Below are positions 9,514 through 19,710 of a stretch of DNA of 64,000 nucleotides, in pieces; position 1 is the first letter of the stretch; each line of letters starts with the position of its first letter. The stretch comes from Marinifilum sp. D714. Lineage in GTDB: Bacteria; Bacteroidota; Bacteroidia; Bacteroidales; Marinifilaceae. The notes under the pieces were generated by a model, which was not told the DNA's origin, searched no databases, and was given only the letters and a program-made list of their open reading frames with translations. The DNA lies in assembly GCF_030851345.1 (NCBI RefSeq), contig NZ_JALPNU010000011.1, forward strand, positions 62,001-126,000. Direction: 5' to 3'. A program made the position numbers and the translations under genes.

Positions 9514-9813
9514 TTATCCATGTGTGCAATTGCTGATACAGTCAACAATATTACTCAAACTACAGTGTTTTAAGAAATAATAAGTGTTTTTTCCCTCACG
9601 CTTTGATGAAAGAACACCTTTATCCTTTAAAATTCCCAAATGATGAGAAGTTGTAGATTGTTCTATTTTTAGTAATTCATGAATTTCAGTCACCGTCAGT
9701 TTCTTACCGTCTTCCAGATAACCCAAAATCGCAATTCTCATTGGATGGGCGATTGCTTTTAGCATATTCGCCGCCTGCTCCAGTTTTTCAGGTTCTAATT
9801 CTTTAATTTTCAT
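9514..9813 (-). CDS. ArsR/SmtB family winged-helix regulator
   Basis: A 99-aa DNA-binding regulator. It shows the ArsR winged-helix pattern: AIAHPMRIAILGYL (about residues 20-33), a recognition helix EQSTTSHHLGILKDKGVL (about 51-68) and a wing KREGKNTYYFL. Three cysteines lie in the C-terminal tail (KHCS, DCIS, NCTHG), which could bind a metal or thiol ligand, but there is no canonical alpha3 CxC metal site. It is transcribed away from the polyprenyl synthase gene across about 200 bp of AT-rich DNA. The inducer is unknown. Confidence 0.88.
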   Translation of the reverse strand: MKIKELEPEKLEQAANMLKAIAHPMRIAILGYLEDGKKLTVTEIHELLKIEQSTTSHHLGILKDKGVLSSKREGKNTYYFLKHCSLSNIVDCISNCTHG

Positions 9814-10016
9814 ACACTAAGATTAATCACGTAAATTATCAAATGCAAATATATAAATATATTCGTGAATGAAAGGCATAATCATATCGAAATATTTAAA
9901 TTTCTCGTTTTGTATATAATTTATTTGTAGTCTTAATAAAAACGAGATATTTGTATCTGAAAATTTAGATCCAGCAAGGCTTCCATGAGAAGTTTAAATT
10001 ATTAACTTTGGTTTCT

Positions 10017-11003
10017 ATGAGTTTGAAAAAAAGCAGTATTAGTATTATTAAAGCTCCTATTGAGAAGGAAATGAAACAGTTCGATTCTTACTTTAAGGAA
10101 TCGATGAAAAGTAAGGTTCGCTTGTTAGATATTATTAATAATTATATTATTAAACGTAAAGGTAAGGAAGTAAGACCTATTCTTACTTTTCTTAGTGCCA
10201 AACTAATAGGTGATATTCAAGAATCGACTTACGTTGCTGCTGCATTAACTCAATTACTACATACTGCAACACTTATTCATGATGATGTTGTTGACGAAGC
10301 CTACGAAAGACGAGGTTTTTTCTCTATTAATGCACTTTGGAAATCAAAAGCCGCAGTTTTGGTAGGTGATTTTTTGCTTTCAAAAGGCTTGCTAGTTGCA
10401 CTGGAAAATAAGGAATACGATCAGTTACAAGTTGTTTCGGATGCTGTTAGAGAAATGAGTGAAGGGGAACTTCTACAACTGGAAAAATCACGTAAGCTTG
10501 ATATTACAGAAGATGTTTATTTTGATATCATTTACAAAAAAACAGCAAGTTTAATTGCCTCTTGTACTCAACTTGGAGCTTTATCGGTTGGAGCAACAAA
10601 AGATCAACAAGAAAAATTAAAGAGATTTGGAGAATGCCTGGGAGTTGCCTTCCAAATGAAGGATGATTTATTCGATTACGAAAAACAGGGTAATATTGGC
10701 AAGCCAACAGGTAATGATATTAAAGAAAAGAAGCTCACTCTCCCATTGATATATGTTCTTAGAAATGTTTCTGATAAGGAACGAAAATGGGCTCTTAAAA
10801 TCATTAGAAAGCACAACAAGAATTCTGAGAAAGTGAATGAATTAATTCAGTTTGTGAAGGAAAAAGGTGGTATTGACTACACACGAGACAAAATGCTGGA
10901 ATACAAACAGAAATCATTAGAAATATTGTCTAATTTTCCTGAATCTGAAGCCAATACATCTTTGAAAGAGCTGGTAGAATACACCATCTCGAGAACAAAA
11001 TAA
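10017..11003 (+). CDS. Polyprenyl synthetase family protein (long-chain isoprenyl diphosphate synthase)
   Basis: A 328-aa trans-prenyltransferase that would build the side chain of menaquinone. The first aspartate-rich motif is LIHDDVVDEA (about residues 84-93) and the second is KDDLFDYE (about 214-221), both intact; GKPTGNDIKEKKLTLP follows. I chose ATG 10017 (MSLKKS); an upstream TTG at 10008 overlaps a TAACTTTG -7-like word at 10003-10010, so the transcript may have almost no leader. Its stop abuts the stop of the convergent histidine kinase gene with no gap. Chain length cannot be read from sequence. Confidence 0.92.
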   Translation: MSLKKSSISIIKAPIEKEMKQFDSYFKESMKSKVRLLDIINNYIIKRKGKEVRPILTFLSAKLIGDIQESTYVAAALTQLLHTATLIHDDVVDEAYERRGFFSINALWKSKAAVLVGDFLLSKGLLVALENKEYDQLQVVSDAVREMSEGELLQLEKSRKLDITEDVYFDIIYKKTASLIASCTQLGALSVGATKDQQEKLKRFGECLGVAFQMKDDLFDYEKQGNIGKPTGNDIKEKKLTLPLIYVLRNVSDKERKWALKIIRKHNKNSEKVNELIQFVKEKGGIDYTRDKMLEYKQKSLEILSNFPESEANTSLKELVEYTISRTK

Positions 11004-12914
11004 TTAATTAGCTTTAGGCAAACTAAAAGTGAATGTACTGCCTACAGCTACTTCACTTTGCACTGTAATGCTTCCTCCATTTTTTTCTATAAACTCTTTA
11101 CAAAGTATAAGCCCTAAGCCTGTACCTGACTCTTCTTTGGTTCCCAATCGGGTATAATTGGTATCAATTCTGAATAATTTTTGCTGATTTTCAGGACTAA
11201 TGCCTATTCCACTATCCTGAACACTACAAATTACTTGATTCTTATCCTCTGTAATTTGAATTTTTACACTTCCATCTGTTTCGGTAAACTTTAATGCATT
11301 AGAAACCAAATTTCGAATTACGGTTTCAAGCATATATTTATCAGACAAAACATTGGCTTTCGGATTACCATCTACTTCAATGGAAATATTTTTACTCTCG
11401 GCTACTGCCCTATGAAGAAGTAAATTTGAATCAAAAAGATCTCGAAGCTGAATGCTCTCAGGTTTTAATTTAATTGCTCCTGTTTGTGCTCTTGACCATT
11501 CCAAAAGGTTTTTCAAAAGATTGTATTCCTGTTTCACCGAAGAATCAATTAATTCAATCATTTCAGAAAGCTGTTCTCTTTTCATATCAATATGATTCTC
11601 CTTTAAAATATGCACGATTGGTAACATCGCGTTAAAAGGATTTTTTAAATCATGAGCGATAATTGAAAAGAATTTATCTTTTGTTTTTACAGCTTCTTCC
11701 AATGCCCTTTCGTTCAATTTACGAGCGGTAATGTCTCTGGCAACTGCTAAAATAGTTTCAGTTTGACCTTCTTCGTCAAACTCTGGAATTAACTGCCAAT
11801 CAAAATATTTGTCTTCTCCATCGACCTGAATTGAAAACTCAACAGCTTTTAACTTTGAACTTTGAAAAACCTTATTCATCTCTTCCTCCCAAAACTTACA
11901 CATGTGTTCTGGAAAACCAAGTTCATCGTGCGTTTTTCCAATAAACTCCTCAGGTTCAATGTTCAAAAGTGTTTTCGTAGCAGAATTAACAAACAAATGT
12001 TTGTAGTTTTTGTCGAATCGCATAATCAGATCCGGAGCATTCTCGACTAAAGTTCTGAATCGCTTTTCACTTATTTTTAAATCTTCTTCTGCTTTTTTAC
12101 GTTTCTCTAAATTTCGAAGAGAAACGAAAAATAGCCTTTGCCCTTGTAAAGGGATAAGCGTTGCACTTATTTCAACTGGTATTCTTTCTCCTGATTTACG
12201 AATCAATTCAGTTTCAAATAGCAAATGATCTTTCTCTTTCATATGCTCTTGGCGACTACCAAATTTCATGGAAAAACGAGGATCATCAATGTCAATTACC
12301 GATAATCCTTTAAACTCCTCCACGCTATATCCTAATAAAACAGGTAATTTGGATCCAAAATCCAAAATATTACCATTGGAGTCATGAATTAAAAATGCAT
12401 CTCCAGCAGATTCAAAAATATTTTTGAAAAACTCTTCTCTTTGTCCTACTTTATCTACAAGTTGATAATAACCACTAATATCCTTACTCTCAATAACCAA
12501 TCGTTCAACTCCACCCTCTTCATTTAAAATTGGGCTGACCGATTTTTCCTCAAATTTAATGGCATTATTAAGATCGTATGATTTTAAAAAGCGACTTACT
12601 TTTCTTGAATTTATAACCTCTTTAACAGTACATTCTTTACATTCTTTATCTAAATCGTAAAAAGCTTTATAGCACTTATTACCTATTATTTCGTTTCTCT
12701 TTTGGGAAAGTTGTTTTAAACGATTTTGATTCACTTCCACAATAGTAAAATCAGTATCAATTACAGATAAATATTCTTGAGTTTGGCTTTTGGCATTTCT
12801 TAATAAATGTTTTACCAAACCAGATTTTGCTCCAAATGATTGTTTAACAGCTTTTAACTCAGCTTCAAGTTCTTTTATTCTTAATAACAGATGTTCTGAG
12901 GATTCTTTGTACAT
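11004..12914 (-). CDS. Cytosolic PAS-domain sensor histidine kinase
   Basis: A 636-aa two-component kinase without transmembrane segments. It starts with a short coiled coil (about residues 5-30), then three PAS-like domains (about 45-150, 165-275, 280-400), then a HisKA helix with the phospho-acceptor in FSIIAHDLKNPF and a HATPase domain with N-box LVSNALKFT, G1 DSGIGIS and G2 GTGLGL. Cysteines cluster in the first PAS domain (NKCYKAF, KECKECTV), so a redox or metal ligand is possible. No response regulator is adjacent. The signal is unknown. Confidence 0.9.
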   Translation of the reverse strand: MYKESSEHLLLRIKELEAELKAVKQSFGAKSGLVKHLLRNAKSQTQEYLSVIDTDFTIVEVNQNRLKQLSQKRNEIIGNKCYKAFYDLDKECKECTVKEVINSRKVSRFLKSYDLNNAIKFEEKSVSPILNEEGGVERLVIESKDISGYYQLVDKVGQREEFFKNIFESAGDAFLIHDSNGNILDFGSKLPVLLGYSVEEFKGLSVIDIDDPRFSMKFGSRQEHMKEKDHLLFETELIRKSGERIPVEISATLIPLQGQRLFFVSLRNLEKRKKAEEDLKISEKRFRTLVENAPDLIMRFDKNYKHLFVNSATKTLLNIEPEEFIGKTHDELGFPEHMCKFWEEEMNKVFQSSKLKAVEFSIQVDGEDKYFDWQLIPEFDEEGQTETILAVARDITARKLNERALEEAVKTKDKFFSIIAHDLKNPFNAMLPIVHILKENHIDMKREQLSEMIELIDSSVKQEYNLLKNLLEWSRAQTGAIKLKPESIQLRDLFDSNLLLHRAVAESKNISIEVDGNPKANVLSDKYMLETVIRNLVSNALKFTETDGSVKIQITEDKNQVICSVQDSGIGISPENQQKLFRIDTNYTRLGTKEESGTGLGLILCKEFIEKNGGSITVQSEVAVGSTFTFSLPKAN

Positions 12915-12990
12915 CGAGTTAAAATTAACAGCAGGGTGATTTATATTATCAATATTTTTTCTGAAGTTAAACGTTTTTTTACATTAAACG

Positions 12991-13017
12991 AAAAAAGTCG
13001 GAAAAAATTTCCGACTC
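12991..13017 (-). terminator. Terminator downstream of deoC
   Basis: Stem AGTCGGAAA / TTTCCGACT with an A/T loop and, on the - strand, a run of six T. Confidence 0.8.
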
Positions 13018-13041
13018 TTATATAAAATTATATTCACAATT

Positions 13042-13941
13042 TTAAAAATATGTGATTGTCTTTTCCTCTCCTGTTTCCAATTTATGAATCTCGGTAAGAA
13101 GATTGTTTGCCAAACTTGATGCACCAATTCTTAGGTACTCATTGTTCAACCACTTCTCTCCCAAGTTTCTATTAGAAATTGAGTAAAATTCAATGGCATC
13201 TTTCGCTGTTGAAATTCCCCCTGCAGGCTTAAATCCAACCATTCTGCCAGTTTTCTCATAATATTCAGCAATTGCTTGAGTCATGATATGAGCAGCTTCT
13301 AAAGTTGCATTAACAGGAACTTTACCTGTTGATGTTTTAATAAAATCTGCACCAGCTTCCATTGCTAATATCGAAGCAGTTCTAATATTCGTTGCTGTTT
13401 TTAACTCGCCAGTTTCTAGAATCACTTTCAAATGTCCTTTTCCACAAGCTTCTTTTTGAGCTACAATCTCATCGAATACTGTTTGATAATCACCAGCAAG
13501 GAATGCTCCAATCGAAATAACAATATCAATTTCGTCGGCTCCTTTTTCAACAGCCATTTTACATTCTAATGCCTTAACTTCAATGTATGATTGAGAAGAT
13601 GGGAAAACACCGGCCACAGAAGCAATATTTACTCCTTCTGCTTTTAAGTTTTCATTTAATGTTGGCACCTGGTATGGATATACACAGATGGCAGCAACAT
13701 TTGGCATGTCAAAATCATTCCGGAAGTTATTTACATTATCAGCAAAACTTTTGGCTCTTTCGTGTGTATCTGTAGAATTTAAAGTTGTTAAATCGATTAA
13801 CGAAAAGTTCTTCTTTAAATTCTCTACACTGTACAATGAATCATAATCAGAAGCAATAATCTCTTTAACTTGATTTGCTACTTCTTGATCGTTCAATTCC
13901 AAATTGTACGTTTTCAAGATCTCTAAAATGTTTTTCTTCAT
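13042..13941 (-). CDS. deoC: Deoxyribose-phosphate aldolase
   Basis: A 299-aa class I aldolase splitting 2-deoxyribose 5-phosphate into glyceraldehyde 3-phosphate and acetaldehyde in nucleoside salvage. The Schiff-base lysine is in FIKTSTGK and the second active-site lysine in VGFKPAGGIST; EIDIVISIGAFL is also conserved. It is longer than the roughly 220-260 aa E. coli-type enzymes because of an N-terminal helical extension. I chose ATG 13941 (MKKNIL) over a TTG 15 nt upstream. It is monocistronic with its own terminator. Confidence 0.92.
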   Translation of the reverse strand: MKKNILEILKTYNLELNDQEVANQVKEIIASDYDSLYSVENLKKNFSLIDLTTLNSTDTHERAKSFADNVNNFRNDFDMPNVAAICVYPYQVPTLNENLKAEGVNIASVAGVFPSSQSYIEVKALECKMAVEKGADEIDIVISIGAFLAGDYQTVFDEIVAQKEACGKGHLKVILETGELKTATNIRTASILAMEAGADFIKTSTGKVPVNATLEAAHIMTQAIAEYYEKTGRMVGFKPAGGISTAKDAIEFYSISNRNLGEKWLNNEYLRIGASSLANNLLTEIHKLETGEEKTITYF

Positions 13942-14093
13942 TTTTTGACGTTTCAAAAATGTAATTAATTAAATTTTAACCGGTTGCGAATACATTCGCT
14001 GATTTTTCCATTTCGTACTTTTCAGTACTCTTCGTAAAGCCACAAAACTATATAAAAAAACAGTTCTTTGTGTCTGATTTTGATCTTATTTAA

Positions 14094-14435
14094 TTAATCC
14101 GTAGAAAGTTTCGTGTTTTCTTTGTGCCGATTCGCATCTCGATTTGTTTTCTTATCGAGATTTTTAATCAATGCTTCGTTCAAATCAACACCAGTTTGAT
14201 TGGCCAAACAAATCAACACCCAAAGCACATCGGCCATTTCATCTGCCAGATCAATTTCCTTATCTTTTTCTTTGAACGATTGCTCACCATATTTCCTAGA
14301 AATGATTCTGGCAACCTCGCCTACTTCCTCAGTAAGAATAGCCATATTGGTAAGCTCATTAAAATAGCGAACACCGTACTCCTTAATCCAGTTGTCCACT
14401 CTTTTTTGGGCTTCTTTAATCGTTAAATTATCCAT
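14094..14435 (-). CDS. MazG-family nucleotide pyrophosphohydrolase
   Basis: A 113-aa all-alpha NTP pyrophosphatase. It carries the ExxE...ExxD metal-binding pattern: EEVGEVARIISRKYG followed by LADEMADVLWVL. It is a single-domain, short MazG of the kind assigned to house-cleaning of non-canonical nucleotides. Its start abuts the dtd stop with no gap, so the pair is almost certainly one transcript with two quality-control enzymes. The substrate cannot be read from sequence. Confidence 0.88.
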   Translation of the reverse strand: MDNLTIKEAQKRVDNWIKEYGVRYFNELTNMAILTEEVGEVARIISRKYGEQSFKEKDKEIDLADEMADVLWVLICLANQTGVDLNEALIKNLDKKTNRDANRHKENTKLSTD

Positions 14436-14888
14436 CTATTCTTTGTTTTTAGTATCTATTAAAATCGTAACTGGTCCATCGTTCACCAAAGCAACTTCCA
14501 TATGAGCACCAAATTTTCCTGTCTCTACATTTGCTCCTGATTCATTTTTTAATTTATCCACAAAGTACTCATATAGAGGAACTGAAATATCAGGTTTAGC
14601 AGCTGCTATGTATGATGGTCTGTTCCCTTTCTTGGTCTTGGCATGTAAGGTAAATTGACTAACTGTTAATATGTTGCCTTTTACATCAAGTAATGATTTG
14701 TTCATTACACCATCTTCATCATCAAAAATTCTGAGATTACAAATCTTTTTACTCAACCAATCTGCATCTTCTTTCTTATCATCAATTTCAATTCCAACCA
14801 AAATCATCAGGCCTTCATCAATTTTACCAACAACTTTGTTCTCAACTGTTACAGATGCTTTACTTACTCGCTGTATTACAACACGCAT
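14436..14888 (-). CDS. dtd: D-aminoacyl-tRNA deacylase
   Basis: A 150-aa enzyme hydrolysing D-aminoacyl-tRNAs (and Gly-tRNA-Ala). Family motifs are MRVVIQRVSKASV at the N-terminus, TVSQFTLHA (about residues 76-84) and the C-terminal DGPVTILIDT containing the Gly-Pro motif that excludes L-amino acids. Length is typical. It is first in a two-gene unit with the MazG gene. Confidence 0.94.
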   Translation of the reverse strand: MRVVIQRVSKASVTVENKVVGKIDEGLMILVGIEIDDKKEDADWLSKKICNLRIFDDEDGVMNKSLLDVKGNILTVSQFTLHAKTKKGNRPSYIAAAKPDISVPLYEYFVDKLKNESGANVETGKFGAHMEVALVNDGPVTILIDTKNKE

Positions 14889-15070
14889 AACTAAATATTT
14901 ATTAAGATGTTATTATCTATTTTTGATTTTAAAGATAAGTTTCTCTGAGTAAGATTCATTGATGAAATCGATACCATGTTCAAAAAAAACAACTTATTAA
15001 AATTGAGTCTAAATTAAGACATTTCACAAAATATTAATCATATTTGTGTTAGCAAAACAAAATCTAAATC

Positions 15071-16054
15071 ATGAATTATTTCATTAGCAATTCAAACGAT
15101 CCATATTACAATCTTGCCTGCGAAGAATATCTTCTTAAAAACTATGATGAAGATTTCTTTTTCTTATATATTAATCAAGACTCCTTGGTGGTGGGAAAAC
15201 ATCAGAACACACTTGCAGAGGTTAATCTTGATAGAGTGAATGAAGAAAATATTCCTGTAGTTCGTCGTTTATCTGGAGGTGGAACCGTTTATCATGATTT
15301 CGGAAATTTAAACTATTGCCTGATTAAAAAAGGTGAAAAAGGAAAGTTGGTCGATTTTAAAGGCTACAGTTCTCCTATTATCAAAGCACTGCAAAAACTT
15401 GGTGTAAATGCAAAATTCGAAGGAAAAAGTGATTTAACGATCGATGGGAAAAAATTTTCTGGCAATGCATCACATGTATACAAGAACAAAGTTATGCAGC
15501 ATGGCACAATGCTTTTTTCAAGCGATTTAAAGCGTTTAAACCAACTATTGAAGGTAAATCCATTGAAGTTCAAAGATAGAGGTGTAAGATCTATTAGAAG
15601 CCGTGTAACCAATATCTCTGACTATCTTTCCTCTTCGCTTTCCATTTCTGATTTTGCAAATAAGGTGATTCATGAATTTGCTCTAACCTATCCAAATTCC
15701 AAACTATTTACTTTTTCAGATGAAGACATTGCTACCATTGAAAATTTAAAAACAGCTAAATTCGAAAGTTGGGAATGGAACTATGGATATTCCCCGAATT
15801 ACAAGTTCGAAAAAATTTGTAATTACCCTTCAGGTAAAATTCTAGAAATCGAAATGCAAATTGAAAAAGGAATCATTACAAAACTTGACATTTCAGGTAA
15901 TTGTATCAAACCAAAAAATTTTGATTGTTTTTTAGAAAACATTAAAGGTGAAAATCATATTAACTCATTGATTTACAAAAAACTTAATGATATTAATTTA
16001 GATTTATACTTTAATAAAATAAGCTCCAAACAACTATACCAGTTATTTTTCTAA
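15071..16054 (+). CDS. lplA: Lipoate--protein ligase A
   Basis: A 327-aa enzyme that adenylates free lipoate and attaches it to E2/GcvH domains. The catalytic region shows VVRRLSGGGTVYHDFGNLNY (about residues 59-78), KFSGNA (about 129-134) and MQHGTML, all standard LplA motifs. A C-terminal accessory domain (about 250-327) is present, so it is a full-length type. It is a single-gene unit on the + strand between - strand neighbours. Confidence 0.93.
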   Translation: MNYFISNSNDPYYNLACEEYLLKNYDEDFFFLYINQDSLVVGKHQNTLAEVNLDRVNEENIPVVRRLSGGGTVYHDFGNLNYCLIKKGEKGKLVDFKGYSSPIIKALQKLGVNAKFEGKSDLTIDGKKFSGNASHVYKNKVMQHGTMLFSSDLKRLNQLLKVNPLKFKDRGVRSIRSRVTNISDYLSSSLSISDFANKVIHEFALTYPNSKLFTFSDEDIATIENLKTAKFESWEWNYGYSPNYKFEKICNYPSGKILEIEMQIEKGIITKLDISGNCIKPKNFDCFLENIKGENHINSLIYKKLNDINLDLYFNKISSKQLYQLFF

Positions 16055-16124
16055 ATACTTCTATTCTTGTAAATGTCTATAAAGGAGTAAATTACAATCT
16101 ATAATTCTATTTAGATAAAACATT

Positions 16125-17930
16125 CTAATTAAAGTATTTCCAAACACTTAAGGCTTTTGAATTCCCAATTTCTTCTGAAATTTCATTTAATGTTGCCTTC
16201 TTCACATTTTCAACAGACTTAAACCTTTGGATTAACTTTTGAACAGTCTTTGGACCGATTCCATCAATTTTATCCAATTCGGAACCAATGAATGCCTTCG
16301 AACGTTTTTGCCTATGGAATGTAATAGCAAATCGATGCGATTCATTCCTTAAATGTTGAATGATTTTTAATGTCTCTGAATTCTTATCTAGGTATAATGG
16401 ATAAGGATCACCAGGGAAATAAATCTCTTCTAATTTCTTTGCAATACCTATTACAGAAATTTTACCTCGTAAATCTAATTTACCCAAACTATTTAGAGCT
16501 GCACCCAATTGCCCTTTTCCCCCATCAATAACTATTAACTGAGGTAATGTCTGATTTTCATCCAGCAATCTTTTGTATCTACGATAAATGATTTCTTCCA
16601 TCGAGGCAAAATCATTAGCACCAACAACTGTTTTAATATTAAAATGTCGATAATCCTTTTTGTAAGGCCTGCCGTTTCGAAATACAACACAAGAAGCAAC
16701 TGGGTTTGTTCCTTGTATATTGGAGTTATCGAAACATTCAATGTGAATCGGTTGATCTTTCAGTCTCAAATCGTTTTTCATTCTTTCCATTATTCGATCT
16801 GAATTTGATTGTTTTCTCGACTTTTCCCCCTGTTTTAACTTCTCGAGACGGTAATATTTGACATTGCGTAAAGATAAGTCCAGTAATTTTCGTTTGTCAC
16901 CGCGTTGAGGAACCAAGCATTTTACCCCAGTATAAGGCAAATCTATTTCGAATGGCACCAATATCTCCTTGGCTGTGCTATATATCTTTTGTCGAATTTC
17001 AGTAATCGCCAGAAGTAATAAATCCTCTTTACTCTCCTCTATTTTCTTTTTTAACTCAATTGTGTGTGCTTGAATAATTGCTCCATTTACCACTTTTAAG
17101 AAGTTAACGTAGGCAGATTCTTCATCCTCTAAAATAGAATAGACATCAACATTATTAATAGATGGATTTACAATAGTAGATTTGCTTTGATATTTATCTA
17201 AAAGTTCAAGTTTTTCTTTAATAGTATGTGCCTCTTCGAACTTATACTCCATTGCTAACTCATTCATCTTATCTTTAAGATGGGAAGTAACCATTCTAAT
17301 ATTTCCTTTGAGAATATTCCTTATCGCTTGAATCGTTTCGTTGTATTCTTCCTGATTGATTTTACCTTCACATGGAGCCTTACAATTGCCAATATGATAT
17401 TCCAAACAAACTTTAAATTTTCCATTCAAAATCCCTTCCGAATTCAAGCTTAAATTACATGTTCGAAGTTTGTACAAAGATCGAATCATATCCATAAGGG
17501 TTCTCACCATTTTCACACTCGTATATGGTCCGAAGTATTCAGATCCATCTTTCACAAGATTTCTCGTAACAAACACTCGTGGAAAATTCTCTTTTTTTAT
17601 ACAAATCCAAGGAAAAGACTTATCATCTTTCAACAATACATTATACCTAGGTTGATGCTTTTTAATAAGGTTATTTTCTAAAAGCAATGCATCCTCTTCA
17701 GAGTTTACAACAATGTGTCGTATCTCAAAAATTTTTCGGACCATGATATTGGTTTTAGCATTATCATGTACCTTATTAAAATAAGAGGCTACTCTTCGTT
17801 TTAATCTCTTGGCCTTCCCTACATATATAATGGTATTATTCTCATCGAAGAATTGATACACTCCTGGTTCTTCAGGTAAAGCTGAAATCAGAGATTTTAA
17901 ATGGTCAATGTTTTTGTTTTTAATCATCAA
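16125..17930 (-). CDS. uvrC: UvrABC excinuclease subunit C
   Basis: A 601-aa dual-incision nuclease of nucleotide excision repair. Domains: GIY-YIG nuclease at the N-terminus (PGVYQFFDE, IIYVGKAKRLKRRV), Cys-rich linker (CNLSL, CLEYHIGNCKAPCEG), UVR motif (about residues 200-235), RNase H-like 3' domain beginning IECFDNSNIQGTNPVAS, and a C-terminal helix-hairpin-helix (IDGIGPKTVQKLI). All expected parts are present. It is followed by a - strand gap of 70 bp before lplA and starts 18 bp after the adenine deaminase stop. Confidence 0.96.
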   Translation of the reverse strand: MMIKNKNIDHLKSLISALPEEPGVYQFFDENNTIIYVGKAKRLKRRVASYFNKVHDNAKTNIMVRKIFEIRHIVVNSEEDALLLENNLIKKHQPRYNVLLKDDKSFPWICIKKENFPRVFVTRNLVKDGSEYFGPYTSVKMVRTLMDMIRSLYKLRTCNLSLNSEGILNGKFKVCLEYHIGNCKAPCEGKINQEEYNETIQAIRNILKGNIRMVTSHLKDKMNELAMEYKFEEAHTIKEKLELLDKYQSKSTIVNPSINNVDVYSILEDEESAYVNFLKVVNGAIIQAHTIELKKKIEESKEDLLLLAITEIRQKIYSTAKEILVPFEIDLPYTGVKCLVPQRGDKRKLLDLSLRNVKYYRLEKLKQGEKSRKQSNSDRIMERMKNDLRLKDQPIHIECFDNSNIQGTNPVASCVVFRNGRPYKKDYRHFNIKTVVGANDFASMEEIIYRRYKRLLDENQTLPQLIVIDGGKGQLGAALNSLGKLDLRGKISVIGIAKKLEEIYFPGDPYPLYLDKNSETLKIIQHLRNESHRFAITFHRQKRSKAFIGSELDKIDGIGPKTVQKLIQRFKSVENVKKATLNEISEEIGNSKALSVWKYFN

Positions 17931-17948
17931 ATCAAAAAGAGAGAATTA

Positions 17949-19592
17949 CTATTCGTTGACAAATAAATCGACAACTTTAAATTGGTCAACATCAAACAAA
18001 CCTTTATCGGATAACTTTAGTTTTGGAATAACCAGAAGTGACATAAAGGCAAGTGTCATAAAAGGTGATTCAAAATCAGATCCCAATTCTGACGCAAATT
18101 CCGACAAGTCTGAGTATTCTTCCAAAAGTTGACTCCCCGTTTTATTTGACATCAAACCTGCCACTTCAAGTCTTACTGATTTACTATCCCCATTATTAAC
18201 TGCTACAATCCCTCCTTTCAAATCAATTAAAGTATTAATGGCATGTACCAGTTCTTTATCACTAGTTCCAATGGCAATAATATTATGACTGTCATGTGCT
18301 ATACTTTCTGCAATGGCGCCTTTTTTTAATCCAAATCCTTTAACAAAACCAACTACTGGTTTCCCATTGTCATACCTACTCATGACAACCATTTTTAAAA
18401 TATCATTCTCTACATCAGCAACTAGATTTGAACTCTCAACTTTTGGATCGCATAGAATAGAATCAGTGATAAGATCTCCATCCTTGGCCACCATTACTTT
18501 TATTTTACCATTCTTAGGTTGAACGGAAATCTCAGATAAACTTATTGGCTTCCGACTAAAATTATTCAATAGAATTTCGTTATGAACCTCAAAAGAAGGA
18601 TTGCCATTTCTTAATATGCACTCCCCTTTTCGATATGCCTCCATTACTGAAAATTGTTCAAAGTTATCCACCACAATGAAATCGGCAGAATCCCCAATTC
18701 GAAGTAATCCTAAATCCAAACCATAGTGGTGAATTGGATTGTAACTTGCAGCACGAAGTAAATTAAAAATATCATATCCCTTATTCAGCCCTTTCTTAAT
18801 TAAGTAATCGATATGACCATTTTCTGCCATATCATCCGGATGAAGATCATCTGTACACAACATCACCTTATCAGGATGCGATTCGAATAAAGAGCATAAA
18901 GAATCAAAATCTCTTGCAGCACTCCCCTCTCTAATTTGAATTATCATACCTAAAGCAATTTTCTCTAATGCTTCCTCAATGGTTGAACATTCATGATCCG
19001 CTGAAATTCCTGCAGCAACATATTTTTTCAGATCTGTACCTTTTAAACCTGGTGCATGACCATCTATCTTTTTTCCTAACTTTTTACAGGCAACTATTTT
19101 TTTGAGTACTTCAAGATCTTCCTCTACTACTCCTACAAAATCCATTACCTCTGCCAGGCAAACTACCTCTTCTCTTTTGAGTAAACTTTCAACAATGTTA
19201 CTATCTAATACAAAGCCTGAGGTTTCATGTTTTGTTGCCGGAACACAAGAAGGGACTCCGAATTTAATTTCCAACGGAACCTTCTTTGCATCATTAATCA
19301 TGAAGTCTACACCTATTTCACCTAATACATTTGCAATTTCATGAGGGTCGGTAACCAAACCCAAAGTTCCACACTTTACCGCTTCGGCTGCAAATCGACT
19401 TGGAATTAACAAAGAACTTTCGATATGCATATGAGAATCGACCAATCCTGGCAATATATATCTGTCGGGAACATCTTCTTTTGGAACAATTGATTTTATG
19501 CATCCATCAACTACTTCTATTTCACCAGAAATAATTTCTCGTGAAATTACATCTACGATTTTACCCGATATTTTAAAATTTTGATCTCTCAT
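17949..19592 (-). CDS. ade: Adenine deaminase
   Basis: A 547-aa amidohydrolase converting adenine to hypoxanthine plus ammonia. The metal-binding VDSHMHIESSLL is at about residues 50-61. CLAEVMDF, HAPGL, DHECS and the LCTDDLHPDD stretch carry further ligands, and a late HDSHNIIAIG motif is typical of Ade. Length matches the family (540-600 aa). It reads into uvrC with an 18-bp gap, so the two are probably co-transcribed although functionally unrelated. Confidence 0.93.
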   Translation of the reverse strand: MRDQNFKISGKIVDVISREIISGEIEVVDGCIKSIVPKEDVPDRYILPGLVDSHMHIESSLLIPSRFAAEAVKCGTLGLVTDPHEIANVLGEIGVDFMINDAKKVPLEIKFGVPSCVPATKHETSGFVLDSNIVESLLKREEVVCLAEVMDFVGVVEEDLEVLKKIVACKKLGKKIDGHAPGLKGTDLKKYVAAGISADHECSTIEEALEKIALGMIIQIREGSAARDFDSLCSLFESHPDKVMLCTDDLHPDDMAENGHIDYLIKKGLNKGYDIFNLLRAASYNPIHHYGLDLGLLRIGDSADFIVVDNFEQFSVMEAYRKGECILRNGNPSFEVHNEILLNNFSRKPISLSEISVQPKNGKIKVMVAKDGDLITDSILCDPKVESSNLVADVENDILKMVVMSRYDNGKPVVGFVKGFGLKKGAIAESIAHDSHNIIAIGTSDKELVHAINTLIDLKGGIVAVNNGDSKSVRLEVAGLMSNKTGSQLLEEYSDLSEFASELGSDFESPFMTLAFMSLLVIPKLKLSDKGLFDVDQFKVVDLFVNE

Positions 19593-19623
19593 GATAGAAA
19601 TTTTAAGAGCATAAATACACTTA

Positions 19624-19680
19624 CAAAAAGGCCCGAAACTATCCCTTTGTCTAAAACAAGAAGATCGATTTCGGGCGTTT
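19624..19680 (-). terminator. Terminator downstream of mnmG
   Basis: Inverted repeat GCCCGAAA / TTTCGGGC with a loop of about 30 nt, followed on the - strand by CTTTTTG. The long loop makes it weaker than the other terminators here. Confidence 0.55.
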
Positions 19681-19710
19681 TAAGGAGTAAACTTTTTAAA
19701 AATACTCCTT